A DNA stretch of 58,592 nucleotides from Kineococcus rubinsiae (GCF_011839805.1 NZ_VWPY01000027.1:1-58592), one strand, 5' to 3'; positions 18,670 through 28,323 are shown, numbered from the stretch's first letter. Numbers and translations: made by a program. The notes: generated by a model from the letters alone, not told the origin.

Positions 18670-19146
18670 ATGCCGTCCGAGCCCACGTCCGCGTCCGACC
18701 CCGCGTCCCCCGCCGCCCACCCCGCCGCCCACCCCGAGGGCCACCACGACGGCCATCAGGGCGCCCAGCCCGACGACCGCGCGGTGGACCCCGTCGCCGA
18801 GCTGGTCGCCGAGAGCGCCGCCTCCGCGGCGCGCGACATCGCCGAGGTGCCGGCCGCCGAGCTCATCACGACCGCCGCCGTGCACCTCATGAGCGCGGCC
18901 GCCGTGAAGTGCGGCCTCGCGGAGGGACCCGACGCCGAGGACCACCTCGACCTCGCCGAGGCGCGCATCCTCATCACCGCCCTCGCCGGCCTGGTCACCG
19001 CGTCGGCGCCCGACGTCGGCGGCCAGCACGCCCGCTCGCTGCGCGACGGCCTCCGGTCCCTGCAGCTGGCCTTCCGCGAGGCCTCCGCGGTCCCCGACGC
19101 ACCCGGCAAGGGGCCCGGGGAGCGCCTGACGGGCAGCGTGGTCTGA
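18670..19146 (+). CDS. DUF1844 family protein
   Basis: The 158-residue protein has a disordered, His/Asp-rich N-terminus (HPEGHHDGHQGAQPDD) followed by the DUF1844 core VAESAASAARDIAEVPAAEL, MSAAAVKCGLAEG and DLAEARILITALAGLV. Its function is unknown. DUF1844 genes often lie divergent to infC in actinobacteria, as here, so shared control with translation genes is possible. AAAGGG precedes the ATG at a suitable distance. Confidence 0.85.
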   Translation: MPSEPTSASDPASPAAHPAAHPEGHHDGHQGAQPDDRAVDPVAELVAESAASAARDIAEVPAAELITTAAVHLMSAAAVKCGLAEGPDAEDHLDLAEARILITALAGLVTASAPDVGGQHARSLRDGLRSLQLAFREASAVPDAPGKGPGERLTGSVV

Positions 19147-19249
19147 GGTCCGGCACGATCGACCGCGGCGGGGTCCCCCGCCCATCTGCTTGAATGTTCT
19201 ACGACATGAGGGTCCGCCACCGGGCGGGCCGCGACACAGGAGGACTCCC

Positions 19250-19828
19250 GTGAGCGATTCCCGCAGCAAGGACCTGGGGCTCCTGGCCCTCCGCCTCGGC
19301 ATCGGCGGCACGCTCGTCGCGCACGGCGCGCAGAAGCTCTTCGGCGCCTTCGGCGGCGGCGGTATCGAGGGCACGGCCGGCGCCATGGACGCCATGGGCT
19401 TCCGCCCCGGCAAGCAGAGCGCCGTCCTGGCCGGCCTGTCCGAGACCGGCGGCGGCGCGCTGCTCGCCCTCGGCCTGGCCACCCCCGTCGGCGGTGCCGC
19501 GGTCGCCGCGGCCATGGCCGCCGCGGTCACCGTGCACCGCCCCAACGGCTTCTTCGCGATGGGCGGCGGCTTCGAGCTGCCCGGCGTCCTCGGCCTCAAC
19601 GCCGCGTCCCTGGCGCTGTCGGGCCCGGGCCGCTACTCCCTCGACGCCGCGCTGGGCCACAAGCTCACCGCGCCGTGGGTCACCGTCGTCGCGCTCGTCG
19701 CGGCGGGCGTCGGCGCGGGCGTCAGCATCTCCCAGCGCCAGAAGGCCGTGGCCGCCGACGCCTCGGCCTCGCAGCAGTCCGCGTCCGAGGCCGCCGGCGA
19801 CGCCGAGGTGGGCGAGTCCCCCTCCTGA
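19250..19828 (+). CDS. DoxX family membrane protein
   Basis: The 192-residue membrane protein has four hydrophobic segments (about 9-26, 60-77, 80-95, 140-160) and the DoxX signature LRLGIGGTLVAHGAQKLFG near the N-terminus, then GLSETGGGALLALGL and RPNGFFAMGGGFE. DoxX proteins are linked to thiol/oxidative stress in mycobacteria (membrane complex with SodA and a rhodanese), but their role here is unknown. The GTG start has AGGAGG six bases upstream. A hydrophilic Ser/Ala/Glu tail follows the last helix. Confidence 0.85.
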   Translation: MSDSRSKDLGLLALRLGIGGTLVAHGAQKLFGAFGGGGIEGTAGAMDAMGFRPGKQSAVLAGLSETGGGALLALGLATPVGGAAVAAAMAAAVTVHRPNGFFAMGGGFELPGVLGLNAASLALSGPGRYSLDAALGHKLTAPWVTVVALVAAGVGAGVSISQRQKAVAADASASQQSASEAAGDAEVGESPS

Positions 19829-19842
19829 CCCTCGGCACCGCC

Positions 19843-19882
19843 CACGACGAGCCCCTCCCCTCCCGGGGGCGGGCTCGTCGTG
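19843..19882. terminator. Bidirectional terminator
   Basis: CACGACGAGCCC (19843-19854) pairs perfectly with GGGCTCGTCGTG (19871-19882) across a 16-base loop. It lies between the convergent DoxX and SseB-like genes and can serve both strands. Confidence 0.85.
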
Positions 19883-19884
19883 CG

Positions 19885-20646
19885 TCAGGCCGGCAGCAGG
19901 CGCAGCTCGAGCGAGGCGACGCGGTCGGCCACGACCTGCGACGCCGCGAGCCGCTCGCCGACCGCCGCGGTCAGCGCGTCGAGCGCCTCGCGGTCCAGCC
20001 CGGCCGCCAGCCCGAGGGAGACCCGGACCTCGGCCTGCGCGCCCGCACCGCAGCGCAGCCGCAGCAGCCCCGGCAGGCCGGCCAGCGCGTCGCCGACGGC
20101 GTCGTGCACCGCCGGGTCCAGCGCCGCGGGCGTCCACGCGGTCTCCGTCGCGAGCGCGGCCAGGCCCGCGCGGCGCACGACGAAGCGGACGGGACCGGCC
20201 GGGTCCAGCACGGCCGCCTCGCACTCCTCCTGGCCCGCGGCGAGGGCCGCCGTCGCCGCCGGCACCGGCACCGGGCGCGCGTCGGGGCGCCAGGCCGTGA
20301 GGGAGGCGAGCGAGGTGAACAGGGGCAGCGCGCGCCCGCCGTCCGGCCGGGTCATCACGGCGAGCGCCATGTCGGCGCTCTTGTCGCCCGCGAGGCCGGC
20401 GGCCACCACCTCGGTCTCCCCCAGCACCGCCACGACCGGCGCGAACACGCGGCTGCCGCTCAGCGCCGCCACGACGGCGACCTCGGCCCGCAGCCGCTCG
20501 TCCAGCGCGTCGCCGGGGGTGGCGCTCCACGCGGCCAGGGCCTCGGCCAGGGCCGGGGGCGTGCCGCCCTCGTCGCCCGCGAAGAGGCTGGGCTGCAGCA
20601 CCCGACCGGCCCACGGCACCCCGGCGGAGTCGGTCGTCCCGCTCAC
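19885..20646 (-). CDS. SseB-family protein
   Basis: The 253-residue protein carries an SseB N-terminal domain: SRVFAPVVAVLG, KSADMALAVMTRPDGGRALPLFTSLASLTAWRPDARPVPV. This is the arrangement that recurs in actinobacterial proteins encoded beside priA. Its C-terminal part (about 170-253) is an alpha/beta domain also present in those proteins. No catalytic residues are evident and the function is unknown. It follows priA with a 43-base gap and shares its direction. Confidence 0.8.
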   Translation of the reverse strand: MSGTTDSAGVPWAGRVLQPSLFAGDEGGTPPALAEALAAWSATPGDALDERLRAEVAVVAALSGSRVFAPVVAVLGETEVVAAGLAGDKSADMALAVMTRPDGGRALPLFTSLASLTAWRPDARPVPVPAATAALAAGQEECEAAVLDPAGPVRFVVRRAGLAALATETAWTPAALDPAVHDAVGDALAGLPGLLRLRCGAGAQAEVRVSLGLAAGLDREALDALTAAVGERLAASQVVADRVASLELRLLPA

Positions 20647-20689
20647 GCGGGCGCTCCGCGGCCGCGTCCCGCCGCTCCGCGCGTGCTGG

Positions 20690-21448
20690 TCAGGGCCGGC
20701 CCGCCACGTCGAGCGCCTCGGGCAGCGTGAAGGCGCCCGCGTACAGCGCCTTGCCGACGATCGCGCCCTCGACGCCCTCGCCCACGAGCGCCCGCAGGGC
20801 CCGCAGGTCCTCGAGGCTGGAGATGCCGCCCGAGGCCACGACGGGCGCGCTGGTGCGGGCGCACACCTCCCGCAGCAGCTCGGTGTTCGGGCCCCTCAGC
20901 GTGCCGTCCTTGGTGACGTCGGTGACGACGTAGCGGGCGCACCCGTCGGCGTCCAGGCGGGCCAGGACCTCCCAGAGGTCACCGCCCTCGCGGGTCCAGC
21001 CGCGCGCCGCGAGCGTCGTCCCGCGCACGTCGAGGCCGACGGCGATCCGGTCGCCGTGGCGGGCGATGGCCGAGCGGGTCCAGTCGGGGTCCTCCAGCGC
21101 GGCGGTGCCGAGGTTCACGCGGCGGCAGCCCGTGGCGAGCGCGGCCTCCAGGGACGCGTCGTCGCGGATGCCGCCGGAGAGCTCGACCGCGACGTCGAGG
21201 CGCCCGACGACCTCCGCGAGCAGCTCGCGGTTGGACCCGCGGCCGAAGGCGGCGTCGAGGTCGACCAGGTGCACCCACTCCGCGCCCGCCTCCTGCCACG
21301 CGAGCGCCGCGTCGAGCGGAGAGCCGTAGAAGGTCTCGCTGCCGGCCTCGCCCTGCACGAGCCGGACGGCCTGGGCGTCGGCCACGTCCACGGCGGGCAG
21401 CAGCTCCAGCCTCGTGGCGGGGGCGGTGGAGGCGGTCTCGGTGGTCAC
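20690..21448 (-). CDS. priA: Phosphoribosyl isomerase A (HisA/TrpF)
   Basis: The 252-residue TIM barrel isomerises ProFAR in histidine synthesis. In actinobacteria the same enzyme also serves as TrpF in tryptophan synthesis. [19 protein letters not shown] carries the first catalytic Asp (residue 21). [16 protein letters not shown] and [13 protein letters not shown] hold the phosphate and second catalytic aspartates. The bifunctional reading rests on lineage, since no trpF gene is in view. It lies downstream of hisH and the small membrane gene. Confidence 0.93.
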   Translation of the reverse strand: MTTETASTAPATRLELLPAVDVADAQAVRLVQGEAGSETFYGSPLDAALAWQEAGAEWVHLVDLDAAFGRGSNRELLAEVVGRLDVAVELSGGIRDDASLEAALATGCRRVNLGTAALEDPDWTRSAIARHGDRIAVGLDVRGTTLAARGWTREGGDLWEVLARLDADGCARYVVTDVTKDGTLRGPNTELLREVCARTSAPVVASGGISSLEDLRALRALVGEGVEGAIVGKALYAGAFTLPEALDVAGRP

Positions 21449-21497
21449 GGTCCGGGAGTCTACGAGGGCGCCGGGCCGCCGCGGCGCAGCGCCGGGG

Positions 21498-21788
21498 CTA
21501 GGCCCAGAGCAGGATCCGCGCCACCCCGCGGACCGGGGCCAGGACCACGACGACGAGCAGGTCCAGCAGCAGCGCCACGAGCTTGGCCAGCCACAGCGGG
21601 GACCGGAGGAGGATGAGCGGGACGCAGATCACGAGGAAGACGGCCGCCGAGAGCGGGTCGTCGCCGTCGGGGAGGTCGGGGAACTCCGGCACCCGGAAGC
21701 GGGACAGGTGCCGCCGCGGGTAGGGGGCGGCCAGGACCCGCACGGCCCAGCGCTTCGCGGCCGGGGTCCGCACCGGGGTCGAGGGCAC
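21498..21788 (-). CDS. Small two-helix membrane protein
   Basis: The 96-residue protein starts at GTG and carries two hydrophobic segments at about residues 47-62 ([16 protein letters not shown]) and 68-88 ([20 protein letters not shown]), with a basic, proline-rich N-terminus. It sits between hisH and priA in the his transcript direction. I do not recognise a family. Clear membrane segments and position support a real gene, but it may be lineage-specific. Confidence 0.55.
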   Translation of the reverse strand: MPSTPVRTPAAKRWAVRVLAAPYPRRHLSRFRVPEFPDLPDGDDPLSAAVFLVICVPLILLRSPLWLAKLVALLLDLLVVVVLAPVRGVARILLWA

Positions 21789-21838
21789 GGCGCGACGCTA
21801 GTGCCGCGGCGACCCCCGCTGCGGCGGCCGTCCACAGG

Positions 21839-22522
21839 TCAGCTCAGCGAGTCGACCCAGTTGCGCAGCAGCCGCGCGCCGGCGTCGCCCGACTTCTCGG
21901 GGTGGAACTGGGTGGCCGTCAGCGGGCCGTTCTCCACGGCGGCCACGAACCGGGCCCCGTGCTCCGCCCACGTCACCGCCGGTGGCGTGACGTTGCCGCC
22001 CGTGGTGTCCACGAGCTCCCACCGCTGCACGCCGAAGGAGTGCACGAAGTAGAACCGCTCGTCCCGCACGCCCTCGAAGAGGACGGACCCGGGGGCGGCC
22101 TCGACCGTGCTCCAGCCCATGTGCGGGACGACGTCGGCGGGCAGCCGCTCGACGGTGCCCGGCCACTGCCCCAGGCCCTCGTGGTCGCCGCCGCCGGGCT
22201 CGGTGCTGGCGTCGAACATGACCTGCAGGCCGACGCAGATGCCGAGGACGGGGCGCCCGCCCGCGAGGCGGCGGTCGATGATCGCGTCCCCGCCGATGGC
22301 CCGCAGGCCCTCGTTGACCGCCGCGAAGGCCCCCACCCCGGGCACGAGGAGCCCGTCGGCCTCGAGGGCGGCCCTGCGGTCAGAGGTCAGCTCGACGTCA
22401 GCGCCGACGCGCTCGAGGGCGCGCACGGCGGAACGGACGTTGCCGAAGCCGTAGTCCAGGACGACGACCTTCTTCGCCGCTCCTGCGGCCGAGGTGCTCG
22501 GTGCCGGGGTCACGCCACTCAC
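21839..22522 (-). CDS. hisH: Imidazole glycerol phosphate synthase, glutaminase subunit
   Basis: The 227-residue glutamine amidotransferase supplies ammonia to HisF for IGP and AICAR formation. The class I triad is intact: Cys96 in [10 protein letters not shown], with His207 and Glu209 in [10 protein letters not shown]. The oxyanion strand LVPGVGAF is also present. The start is GTG at 22522, overlapping the hisB stop by four bases. The N-terminal 17 residues precede the usual [13 protein letters not shown] beginning. hisF is not in this window. Confidence 0.95.
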   Translation of the reverse strand: MSGVTPAPSTSAAGAAKKVVVLDYGFGNVRSAVRALERVGADVELTSDRRAALEADGLLVPGVGAFAAVNEGLRAIGGDAIIDRRLAGGRPVLGICVGLQVMFDASTEPGGGDHEGLGQWPGTVERLPADVVPHMGWSTVEAAPGSVLFEGVRDERFYFVHSFGVQRWELVDTTGGNVTPPAVTWAEHGARFVAAVENGPLTATQFHPEKSGDAGARLLRNWVDSLS

Positions 22523-23118
22523 AACGCACCCTTGGTGCTGGGGATGCCCACCACGCGGGGGTCGGGTTCCACGGCGTAGCGCAGCGCCCGGGCCAGCGCC
22601 TTGAACTGCGCCTCGACGACGTGGTGCGGGTCGCGGCCCGCCAGGACGCGCACGTGCAGGGCGATCTGGGCGTGGAAGGCGAAGCTCTCCAGGACGTGGC
22701 GGGTCAGCGACCCCGTGAAGTGGCCGCCGATGAGGTGGAACACCTGCCCTGCCGGCTCCCCCTCGTGCACGCAGTACGGCCGGCCCGAGACGTCGACGAC
22801 GACGTGCGCGAGCGCCTCGTCCAGCGGCACGGTCGCGTCGGCGAAGCGCCGGATCCCGGCCTTGTCGCCCAGCGCCTGCCGGAAGGCCTGACCCAGCACG
22901 ATCGCGGTGTCCTCGACGGTGTGGTGGACGTCGATGTGGGTGTCGCCGCTGGCCCGGACCGTCAGGTCCATGAGCGAGTGCTTGCCCAGCGCCGTGAGCA
23001 TGTGGTCGTAGAAGGGCACCGACGTGTCGATGGAGGTCCGGCCGGTGCCGTCGAGGTCAAGCTCGACCAGCACCGTGGACTCCGACGTGGCGCGCTCCAG
23101 GCGTGCGGTCCTGCTCAT
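22519..23118 (-). CDS. hisB: Imidazoleglycerol-phosphate dehydratase
   Basis: The 199-residue enzyme dehydrates IGP to imidazole acetol phosphate. It has the two metal-binding histidine clusters [14 protein letters not shown] and [15 protein letters not shown]-like ([10 protein letters not shown]), and the C-terminal [16 protein letters not shown] and [19 protein letters not shown]. It is the monofunctional form, without the HisB phosphatase domain. ATG overlaps the hisC stop by four bases. Confidence 0.96.
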   Translation of the reverse strand: MSRTARLERATSESTVLVELDLDGTGRTSIDTSVPFYDHMLTALGKHSLMDLTVRASGDTHIDVHHTVEDTAIVLGQAFRQALGDKAGIRRFADATVPLDEALAHVVVDVSGRPYCVHEGEPAGQVFHLIGGHFTGSLTRHVLESFAFHAQIALHVRVLAGRDPHHVVEAQFKALARALRYAVEPDPRVVGIPSTKGAL

Positions 23119-24305
23119 CGTGCGTCCTCTCCCGTGGTGTCGGACCGGCCCGTGACCTCGAGCAGGGCGGTCCTGAAGGCGTCCATCTCCGCGGCCGTGC
23201 CGATGCTGACCCGCAGCCAGCCCTCCGGCCCCGTCTCCCGGATGAGGACGCCGCGGTCCAGCAGCCCCTGCCAGACGGCGTGGCGGTCGGGCAGCGTGCC
23301 GAACAGGACGAAGTTCGCGTCCGACTCCGCGGCGCGGAAGCCCTGCGCGCGCAGCCACGCGACGGTCTCGTCGCGGCGCTCGCGCAGCTCCGCGACGGTG
23401 GCGAGCAGCTCCGCGGAGTGCTTCAGCGCCGCGCGCGCGACCGCCTGCGTGACGGCCGAGAGGTGGTAGGGCAGGCGGACGATCCGCAGGGCGTCGACGA
23501 AGGCGGGCGCCGCCGCCAGGTAGCCCAGGCGCGCGCCCGCCAGCGAGAACGCTTTGCTCATCGTCCGGCTCACCGCGAGGTGGCCGTGCCCGGGCAGCAG
23601 CTCCAGGGCGCTGGGCGTCCCGGCCCGGCGGAACTCGCCGTAGGCCTCGTCGACCACGACGACGGCACCGCCGGGCACCGCGGCCGCCGCCTCCAGGACC
23701 GCCTCGACGGTGGCCAGCGGCAGCGCCGTCCCGGTCGGGTTGTTGGGGCTGGCCAGCAGCACCACGGACGGGCGGTGCTGGGCGATCTGCTCGCGGGCGT
23801 GCCCCACGTCGAGGGTGAACGGGTCCGCCGCGTCGGGCGCGGCCCGGCGCCCCGTCACCCAGCCCGTCAGGGTGTCGCGGGCGTACTCGGGGTACATCGA
23901 GTAGGTCGGCGCGAAGCTCAGGCAGGTGCGGCCGGGACCGCCGAAGGCCTGCAGCACGTGCAGCATCACCTCGTTGGACCCGTTGGCCGCCCACAGCTGC
24001 GCGGCGTCCAGCCGGGCCCCGGACTCCTCGCCGAGGAAGCGCGCCAGGTCCGCCCGCAGGTCGAGGAAGTCGCGGTCGGGGTAGCGGTTCAGCCCCACCG
24101 CCGCCTCGGTGACGGCCGCGGCGATCTCCGCCACCACGGCCGGGGCCACCGGGTACGGGTTCTCGTTGACGTTCAGCACCACCGGCACCTGCAGCTGCGG
24201 TGCGCCGTAGGGGTGCTCGCCGCGGAGGTCCTCGCGCAGCGGGAGGTCGTCCAGGGTGGTGGCGGCACGCGCCGGGAGCGGCGGCCGGGTGGTCGGTGCG
24301 GTCAC
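23115..24305 (-). CDS. hisC: Histidinol-phosphate aminotransferase
   Basis: The 396-residue class I/II aminotransferase converts imidazole acetol phosphate to histidinol phosphate. PLP contacts are visible: [31 protein letters not shown], and the Schiff-base lysine in [17 protein letters not shown] (Lys251). The GTG start at 24305 has a weak upstream GGAG-like site. It is the first his gene visible. hisD, which normally precedes hisC in actinobacteria, is replaced by the polysaccharide region. Confidence 0.93.
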   Translation of the reverse strand: MTAPTTRPPLPARAATTLDDLPLREDLRGEHPYGAPQLQVPVVLNVNENPYPVAPAVVAEIAAAVTEAAVGLNRYPDRDFLDLRADLARFLGEESGARLDAAQLWAANGSNEVMLHVLQAFGGPGRTCLSFAPTYSMYPEYARDTLTGWVTGRRAAPDAADPFTLDVGHAREQIAQHRPSVVLLASPNNPTGTALPLATVEAVLEAAAAVPGGAVVVVDEAYGEFRRAGTPSALELLPGHGHLAVSRTMSKAFSLAGARLGYLAAAPAFVDALRIVRLPYHLSAVTQAVARAALKHSAELLATVAELRERRDETVAWLRAQGFRAAESDANFVLFGTLPDRHAVWQGLLDRGVLIRETGPEGWLRVSIGTAAEMDAFRTALLEVTGRSDTTGEDAR

Positions 24306-24499
24306 GGAGGCAGTCTCCCAGACCGCCGTGCCGAGCTGGACGGATGTTCTCGACAGGACACGAGGCCGGTCCGGCTCCCTCAGTCGACGTCTGCGTCAGC
24401 AGCGAGCAGCCTCGTCGAGCCGCAGCTCGTCCTCGTCGCTGATCGCTGTGCCCGAGGGTCGGGTCAGCCGAGGGGAGCACCAGCGGTCGGGTTCGATGT

Positions 24500-24525
24500 G
24501 CCGCCGGGCTGAGGGCCCCGGCGGC
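24500..24525 (-). terminator. Terminator after the PKD-protein gene
   Basis: GCCGCCGGG (24500-24508) and CCCGGCGGC (24517-24525) form a perfect 9-bp stem with an 8-base loop, just downstream of the minus-strand stop at 24538. The rest of the 24306-24537 gap contains no clear gene and must hold the hisC promoter, which I could not pin down. Confidence 0.75.
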
Positions 24526-24537
24526 CTCCTCCATCAG

Positions 24538-26754
24538 TCAGCTACCGGGGCGCAGGGCCACCAGCTGTCCCGTGCCTGCACCCGACGCGCTGGCGGTGGC
24601 CGCCCACGTGCCCGTCGCGCCAGCCACGGGGCGGAGGAGGTCGACGATGGACTGACTCACCTTGTAGGTGGTCGTGGACGTCGCGACGTCGACCCGTTCC
24701 GTCGTTCCTGCGGGCGGGGTCCAGGTGGCCGCCACCGCACTGCTGAAGACACCGACGACGACGTCACCTGCGGTGGTGGTGGTGACCGACGGCGCTGCGA
24801 TCGATCGTCCCGCAGCGCTGGTGACGAGCCCGGCGTCGACGTCCACGGGCGAGGCGCTCGAGACGCCGGAGTACGCGACGACCCCGAGGGTGGCCGCCTG
24901 GGCACTGGAGAGACGCCAGGTGAGGAGCGGGGCGTCACCGGCCGACAGCCGGTGCTGGTAGACGGCGGTCCGGGAGGTCGTGCCGTTGCTGTCGAGCCGC
25001 ACCAGCGACCACCCAGCGGGAGGTGAGAGCGTCGGGGCACCACGCACGCTCACCGCTGCCACGAGGAGGTCGCCCGTCACCGCCCCGCTGGGCACGTCGA
25101 CCGAGACGGAGGTGGTCGCGGTGTTGGCAGCACCGCTCGCCGCCCGGAAGGCCACCGACGAGGAACCGCCAGCCGGTGCTGCCGTCACCGTGACGAGTCC
25201 AGGCCTGGTCGACGTGCCGGATCCGGCCGCGTTCGTGGCGACGAGCGTCACGGTGAAGGTGCCTGCGGTCCCGTAGTTGTGAACGGGATTGCGTTCCGTG
25301 GACGTCGCGCCGTCGCCGAAGTCCCAGCTCCACGACGTCGGCACCCCGGTCGACGCGTCGGTGAACGACACCGCGAGCGGCGCTTGCCCACTGCTGGCGG
25401 AGGAGCTGAACTGCGCCACGGGGGCAGCAGGCTGTGCTGACCCCAACGGGATGTCCGCGTGCCAGTAGCGCTTGGTCGCGTTGTTGGTCGCCAGGACGAC
25501 GACGCCTGATGCAGAGGTCACGGCCTGCTTCGTCCCGGTGACGTCGTTCATGTTCGCGGAATCCCCGTCCCGGACCACGGGAATACCGCGTCCCGCGACG
25601 AATCGGGGGTCGTCCAGCGGGGCGGTCTTCTCGTAGATGGTGCCGGGTTGCCCGGAGTACGAGCAGCCTGTGCCCGTGGGCGCGGTGAAGTACGCACGGA
25701 CGAGGGAGTTGACGGTGTCCAGGAGCACGTTGGGCCGGGTGACGCAGTCGCCCACCGTGGCGATCGTGCGGACGTCGAAGTTCTGCAGCGACGGCCGGTA
25801 GACCAGCAGCATCAGCTGAGGGAGGGTCTTGTCCGCTGACGCGTCGTTGGCGCTGGTCTTCACAGCCGCGAACACCCTGCCTTGACCGTCCGAGTCGAGG
25901 GACCTGATGCTCAGGTGGTCGTCGGCGGACGAGTTCCCGGACAAAGCGCTGCGCCCCTGCCACGACTGCGTCGGCGAGCCGTCCACGTGGACGGCCCAGT
26001 AGACCGTCTCGTCCAGCTGATTGCTCCAGAGGATGCCGATCTTGTTGCCGGCGAAGCGCACGAGGGAAGAGATGTCGTCCGGTGCGACCGCAGATCCGGT
26101 GACCGGGACGATGAAGGGCACTCCCCAGGAGTCACCGCCCGGGGACGAGCGGTTCGCGAAGACCGCATTGGTGAAGCCGGACGTGGAGCTGCCGGCGACC
26201 TGCGTCCACGTGGCCCAGACAGAACCCGTCGAGTCCACGTCGATCGTCATCGACTCGCTGGAGTTGGACGTGATCGTGGAGGGGAACCCGGGGTCGAGGA
26301 CGTACCTGCCTCCCGCGTAGCTGTAGCGGTAGAGGAAGGCCGGGTTCCCGGGCTTGGAGGCGACGGGCGCCTCGTCCGTCGAGACCGTGACGGCGTGCGA
26401 GGCGATGTAGAGGTGACTGCCGTCCCACAGGACGTCGGCCAGGGAGCCCGCGCGGACGTCGACCGGCACCTCGGTGCTGGTCCACTGCTCGGTCGACCGG
26501 TCGAGCCGGAAGATCTCCCACCGCAGACTCGCCGCGTCGTACATGTCGGCCCACCAGGAACCGTCGTTCCACCACAGCTTGCTCTGCGGCTTGTCCTGGG
26601 TCGGCGGGTACTTGGCACCCGCGTAGGACGGCCCTTCGTAGCCGATGTCCCCCGTGGCGGCACCGGCAGGCGCCGCCACGGCGAGCGATGACCCGACGGC
26701 GAGCGACAGGACGAGGAGGACGGCGCGGATCAGAGTGGACTTCTTCGACAGCAC
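24538..26754 (-). CDS. Secreted PKD-domain protein with beta-propeller-like region
   Basis: The 738-residue protein has a signal peptide (KKSTLIRAVLLVLSLAVG, cleavage near APAGAA) and no other membrane segment. Residues 35-440 form a beta-rich, repetitive region with aromatic and Asp-rich strands (LWWNDGSWWADMYD, VWATWTQVAG, IGILWSNQLDETVYW), resembling a BNR/sialidase-like propeller. A PKD domain follows (about 445-527, with WSWDFGDG at 475-482). The last 205 residues form another beta-sandwich (GDLLVAAVSVRGAPTLSPPAGW). No catalytic residues can be assigned. Expected role: binding or anchoring exopolysaccharide at the cell surface. Confidence 0.85.
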   Translation of the reverse strand: MLSKKSTLIRAVLLVLSLAVGSSLAVAAPAGAATGDIGYEGPSYAGAKYPPTQDKPQSKLWWNDGSWWADMYDAASLRWEIFRLDRSTEQWTSTEVPVDVRAGSLADVLWDGSHLYIASHAVTVSTDEAPVASKPGNPAFLYRYSYAGGRYVLDPGFPSTITSNSSESMTIDVDSTGSVWATWTQVAGSSTSGFTNAVFANRSSPGGDSWGVPFIVPVTGSAVAPDDISSLVRFAGNKIGILWSNQLDETVYWAVHVDGSPTQSWQGRSALSGNSSADDHLSIRSLDSDGQGRVFAAVKTSANDASADKTLPQLMLLVYRPSLQNFDVRTIATVGDCVTRPNVLLDTVNSLVRAYFTAPTGTGCSYSGQPGTIYEKTAPLDDPRFVAGRGIPVVRDGDSANMNDVTGTKQAVTSASGVVVLATNNATKRYWHADIPLGSAQPAAPVAQFSSSASSGQAPLAVSFTDASTGVPTSWSWDFGDGATSTERNPVHNYGTAGTFTVTLVATNAAGSGTSTRPGLVTVTAAPAGGSSSVAFRAASGAANTATTSVSVDVPSGAVTGDLLVAAVSVRGAPTLSPPAGWSLVRLDSNGTTSRTAVYQHRLSAGDAPLLTWRLSSAQAATLGVVAYSGVSSASPVDVDAGLVTSAAGRSIAAPSVTTTTAGDVVVGVFSSAVAATWTPPAGTTERVDVATSTTTYKVSQSIVDLLRPVAGATGTWAATASASGAGTGQLVALRPGS

Positions 26755-26921
26755 GACGGCCTCCCGGCCTTCCGGTGACGGCCTTGCCGGCCGACGCGAA
26801 CGCTAACCCATGTGGGTGAGCCAGCGAGGGCCGTCAGGAGAGAATGACGAAGGGCAGTCAGGAAAACTCCGGAGCGTGCGCGAGGAACTACCGTGAGAGC
26901 CCGGCGGCCGTCCTCCCGACC

Positions 26922-27968
26922 TCAGCGCGAGGCGTGCGCTCCGTATCCGGGAAGCACCGAACACGCCTCGAGGAGGTCGCCGCCTGCGAGCAGCGGGTTC
27001 TTGATCAGGTTGCCACCGGTGTCCCGGACGCCCGACGACGCATCGACGGCACGCGGCGTCGCCCACACGACGTTGTCGTGGACGGTGCTCCCCGAACCCG
27101 TGAGCTGGTACGCCGTCACGGCGGAGCGGTTGGTGGCCGGGAACTGCATGACGTTGTGGTGGACGTCCACGTGGGACGTCCCCCACGCCAGCTGGACGTT
27201 CGACGGCCCTCGGTTGTCCGACATCGTGTTGTAGCGGATCACGAGTCCCTCGACGGTCCCTGCACCCGCAGCCGGAGGGCCGACCTTGATCGCACGGCCG
27301 TTGGCGCTGCCGACGAGGACGTTGTCCTCGAGCACCCCGCCGGAGCCGCTGGAGTTGACGTAGACGAGGTGGTCCTGGTTGGTACCGTTGCTGGGGCGCG
27401 TGTCGTGGATGTGGTTGCCCGCGACGGTCCAGTCAGAGGCGGCACCCGCGACGAGGAGCGCGGCGTACGAGTGCGCTTCGGAGAACTCGCACGAGCGCAG
27501 GGACCAGCCCGAACCGCCGGTGACCTTGACCATGTGCTCAGCTCTGCTGTTCGCCGACGACCACGTCACGCCGATCCCGGACACGTCCCAGAAGGACGGG
27601 TTCCGCAACCACAGGAGCCCCTTGACCAGGGGCCGCTCGCCGGGGAAAGCCCTCACGGTGATGCGTGCGGCGGGCGTCCCCGGGGTCAGGACGGGGTTCT
27701 GGACGCGTTCCGCGTAGGTCCCTCCACGAACGAGCAGGGTGTCCCCGGGTCGCAGTGCGGACAGTGCCCGCGAGAAGGTCCGGAGAGGACGGTCGAGCGT
27801 TCCGGGGCTGGCGTCCGAACCCGTCGGCGAGACCGAGAGGGTGCGCGCCGTGGCCGCGACCGCGGAGCCGGCGCCGTGCGCGAGGCTCGCCGGGACGTAG
27901 GCGGCGGCGAGTGCGAAGGTGAGCAGCTGACGCCGGGTCGGGCCGGGTGCGGACGTGGTGAGATCCAT
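26922..27968 (-). CDS. Secreted right-handed beta-helix protein (lyase-like)
   Basis: The 348-residue protein starts with a twin-arginine-like signal (TRRQLLTFALAAAYVPASLA). It then has a parallel beta-helix with the usual start LSVSPTGSDASPGTLDRPLRTFSRALSAL-type region and many N/G-rich turns (residues about 43-330). This architecture is typical of polysaccharide lyases and epimerases. The strongest conserved block is NGTNQDHLVYVNSSGSGG (residues 194-211). No catalytic residues are assigned. It is a clear paralogue of the protein at 33145-34341. GAGAGGA precedes the ATG. A role in cutting or remodelling the exported polymer is likely. Confidence 0.82.
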   Translation of the reverse strand: MDLTTSAPGPTRRQLLTFALAAAYVPASLAHGAGSAVAATARTLSVSPTGSDASPGTLDRPLRTFSRALSALRPGDTLLVRGGTYAERVQNPVLTPGTPAARITVRAFPGERPLVKGLLWLRNPSFWDVSGIGVTWSSANSRAEHMVKVTGGSGWSLRSCEFSEAHSYAALLVAGAASDWTVAGNHIHDTRPSNGTNQDHLVYVNSSGSGGVLEDNVLVGSANGRAIKVGPPAAGAGTVEGLVIRYNTMSDNRGPSNVQLAWGTSHVDVHHNVMQFPATNRSAVTAYQLTGSGSTVHDNVVWATPRAVDASSGVRDTGGNLIKNPLLAGGDLLEACSVLPGYGAHASR

Positions 27969-28017
27969 GGGTGGTCCTCTCGGGTGGGCTGTGCTGTCCC
28001 CCTGGTTCTCGGACGTC

Positions 28018-28214
28018 GGTGCACCCGCCCTAAGCGGTTTCTGCCTGCGTTCCAGCGGGCCGCGTAACGCGCGGCGGACGGTGGACGATGTACTCGGTTG
28101 CGCCGATCGGCCACTCGAACCCCCACCACATCGCGCTGCCGCTCTGCGCGGGGGGACGCGGACCGCCAGGCTCCACCGCTGAAACGCCCCACGACGCCCG
28201 GGTGCACCCCTAAG
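28018..28214. promoter_or_regulatory. Divergent promoter region with a repeated motif
   Basis: The 355-base gap 27969-28323 lies between divergently read genes and holds their promoters. A motif occurs twice in the same orientation: GGTGCACCCGCCCTAAGC at 28018-28035 and GGTGCACCCCTAAGC at 28200-28214. The second ends about 110 bases before the GT2 start. TAAGC or its complement could be part of -10 hexamers. No gene is seen in the gap. Confidence 0.35.
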
Positions 28215-28323
28215 CTGCCGACGCGTGGGGTTGCCGGAATGCGGCAGACCGATCCGCGACGACGGTCCCCGGAACCGCCCCGGCGCGTGCGTGTTCTGGA
28301 CCCACCGGACGAAGGAGCAGCAG

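Noticed and set aside
24345-24356. TGTTCTCGACA-like sequence as an SOS box
   Set aside because: It lacks the two matching GAAC/GTTC half sites of actinobacterial LexA boxes.
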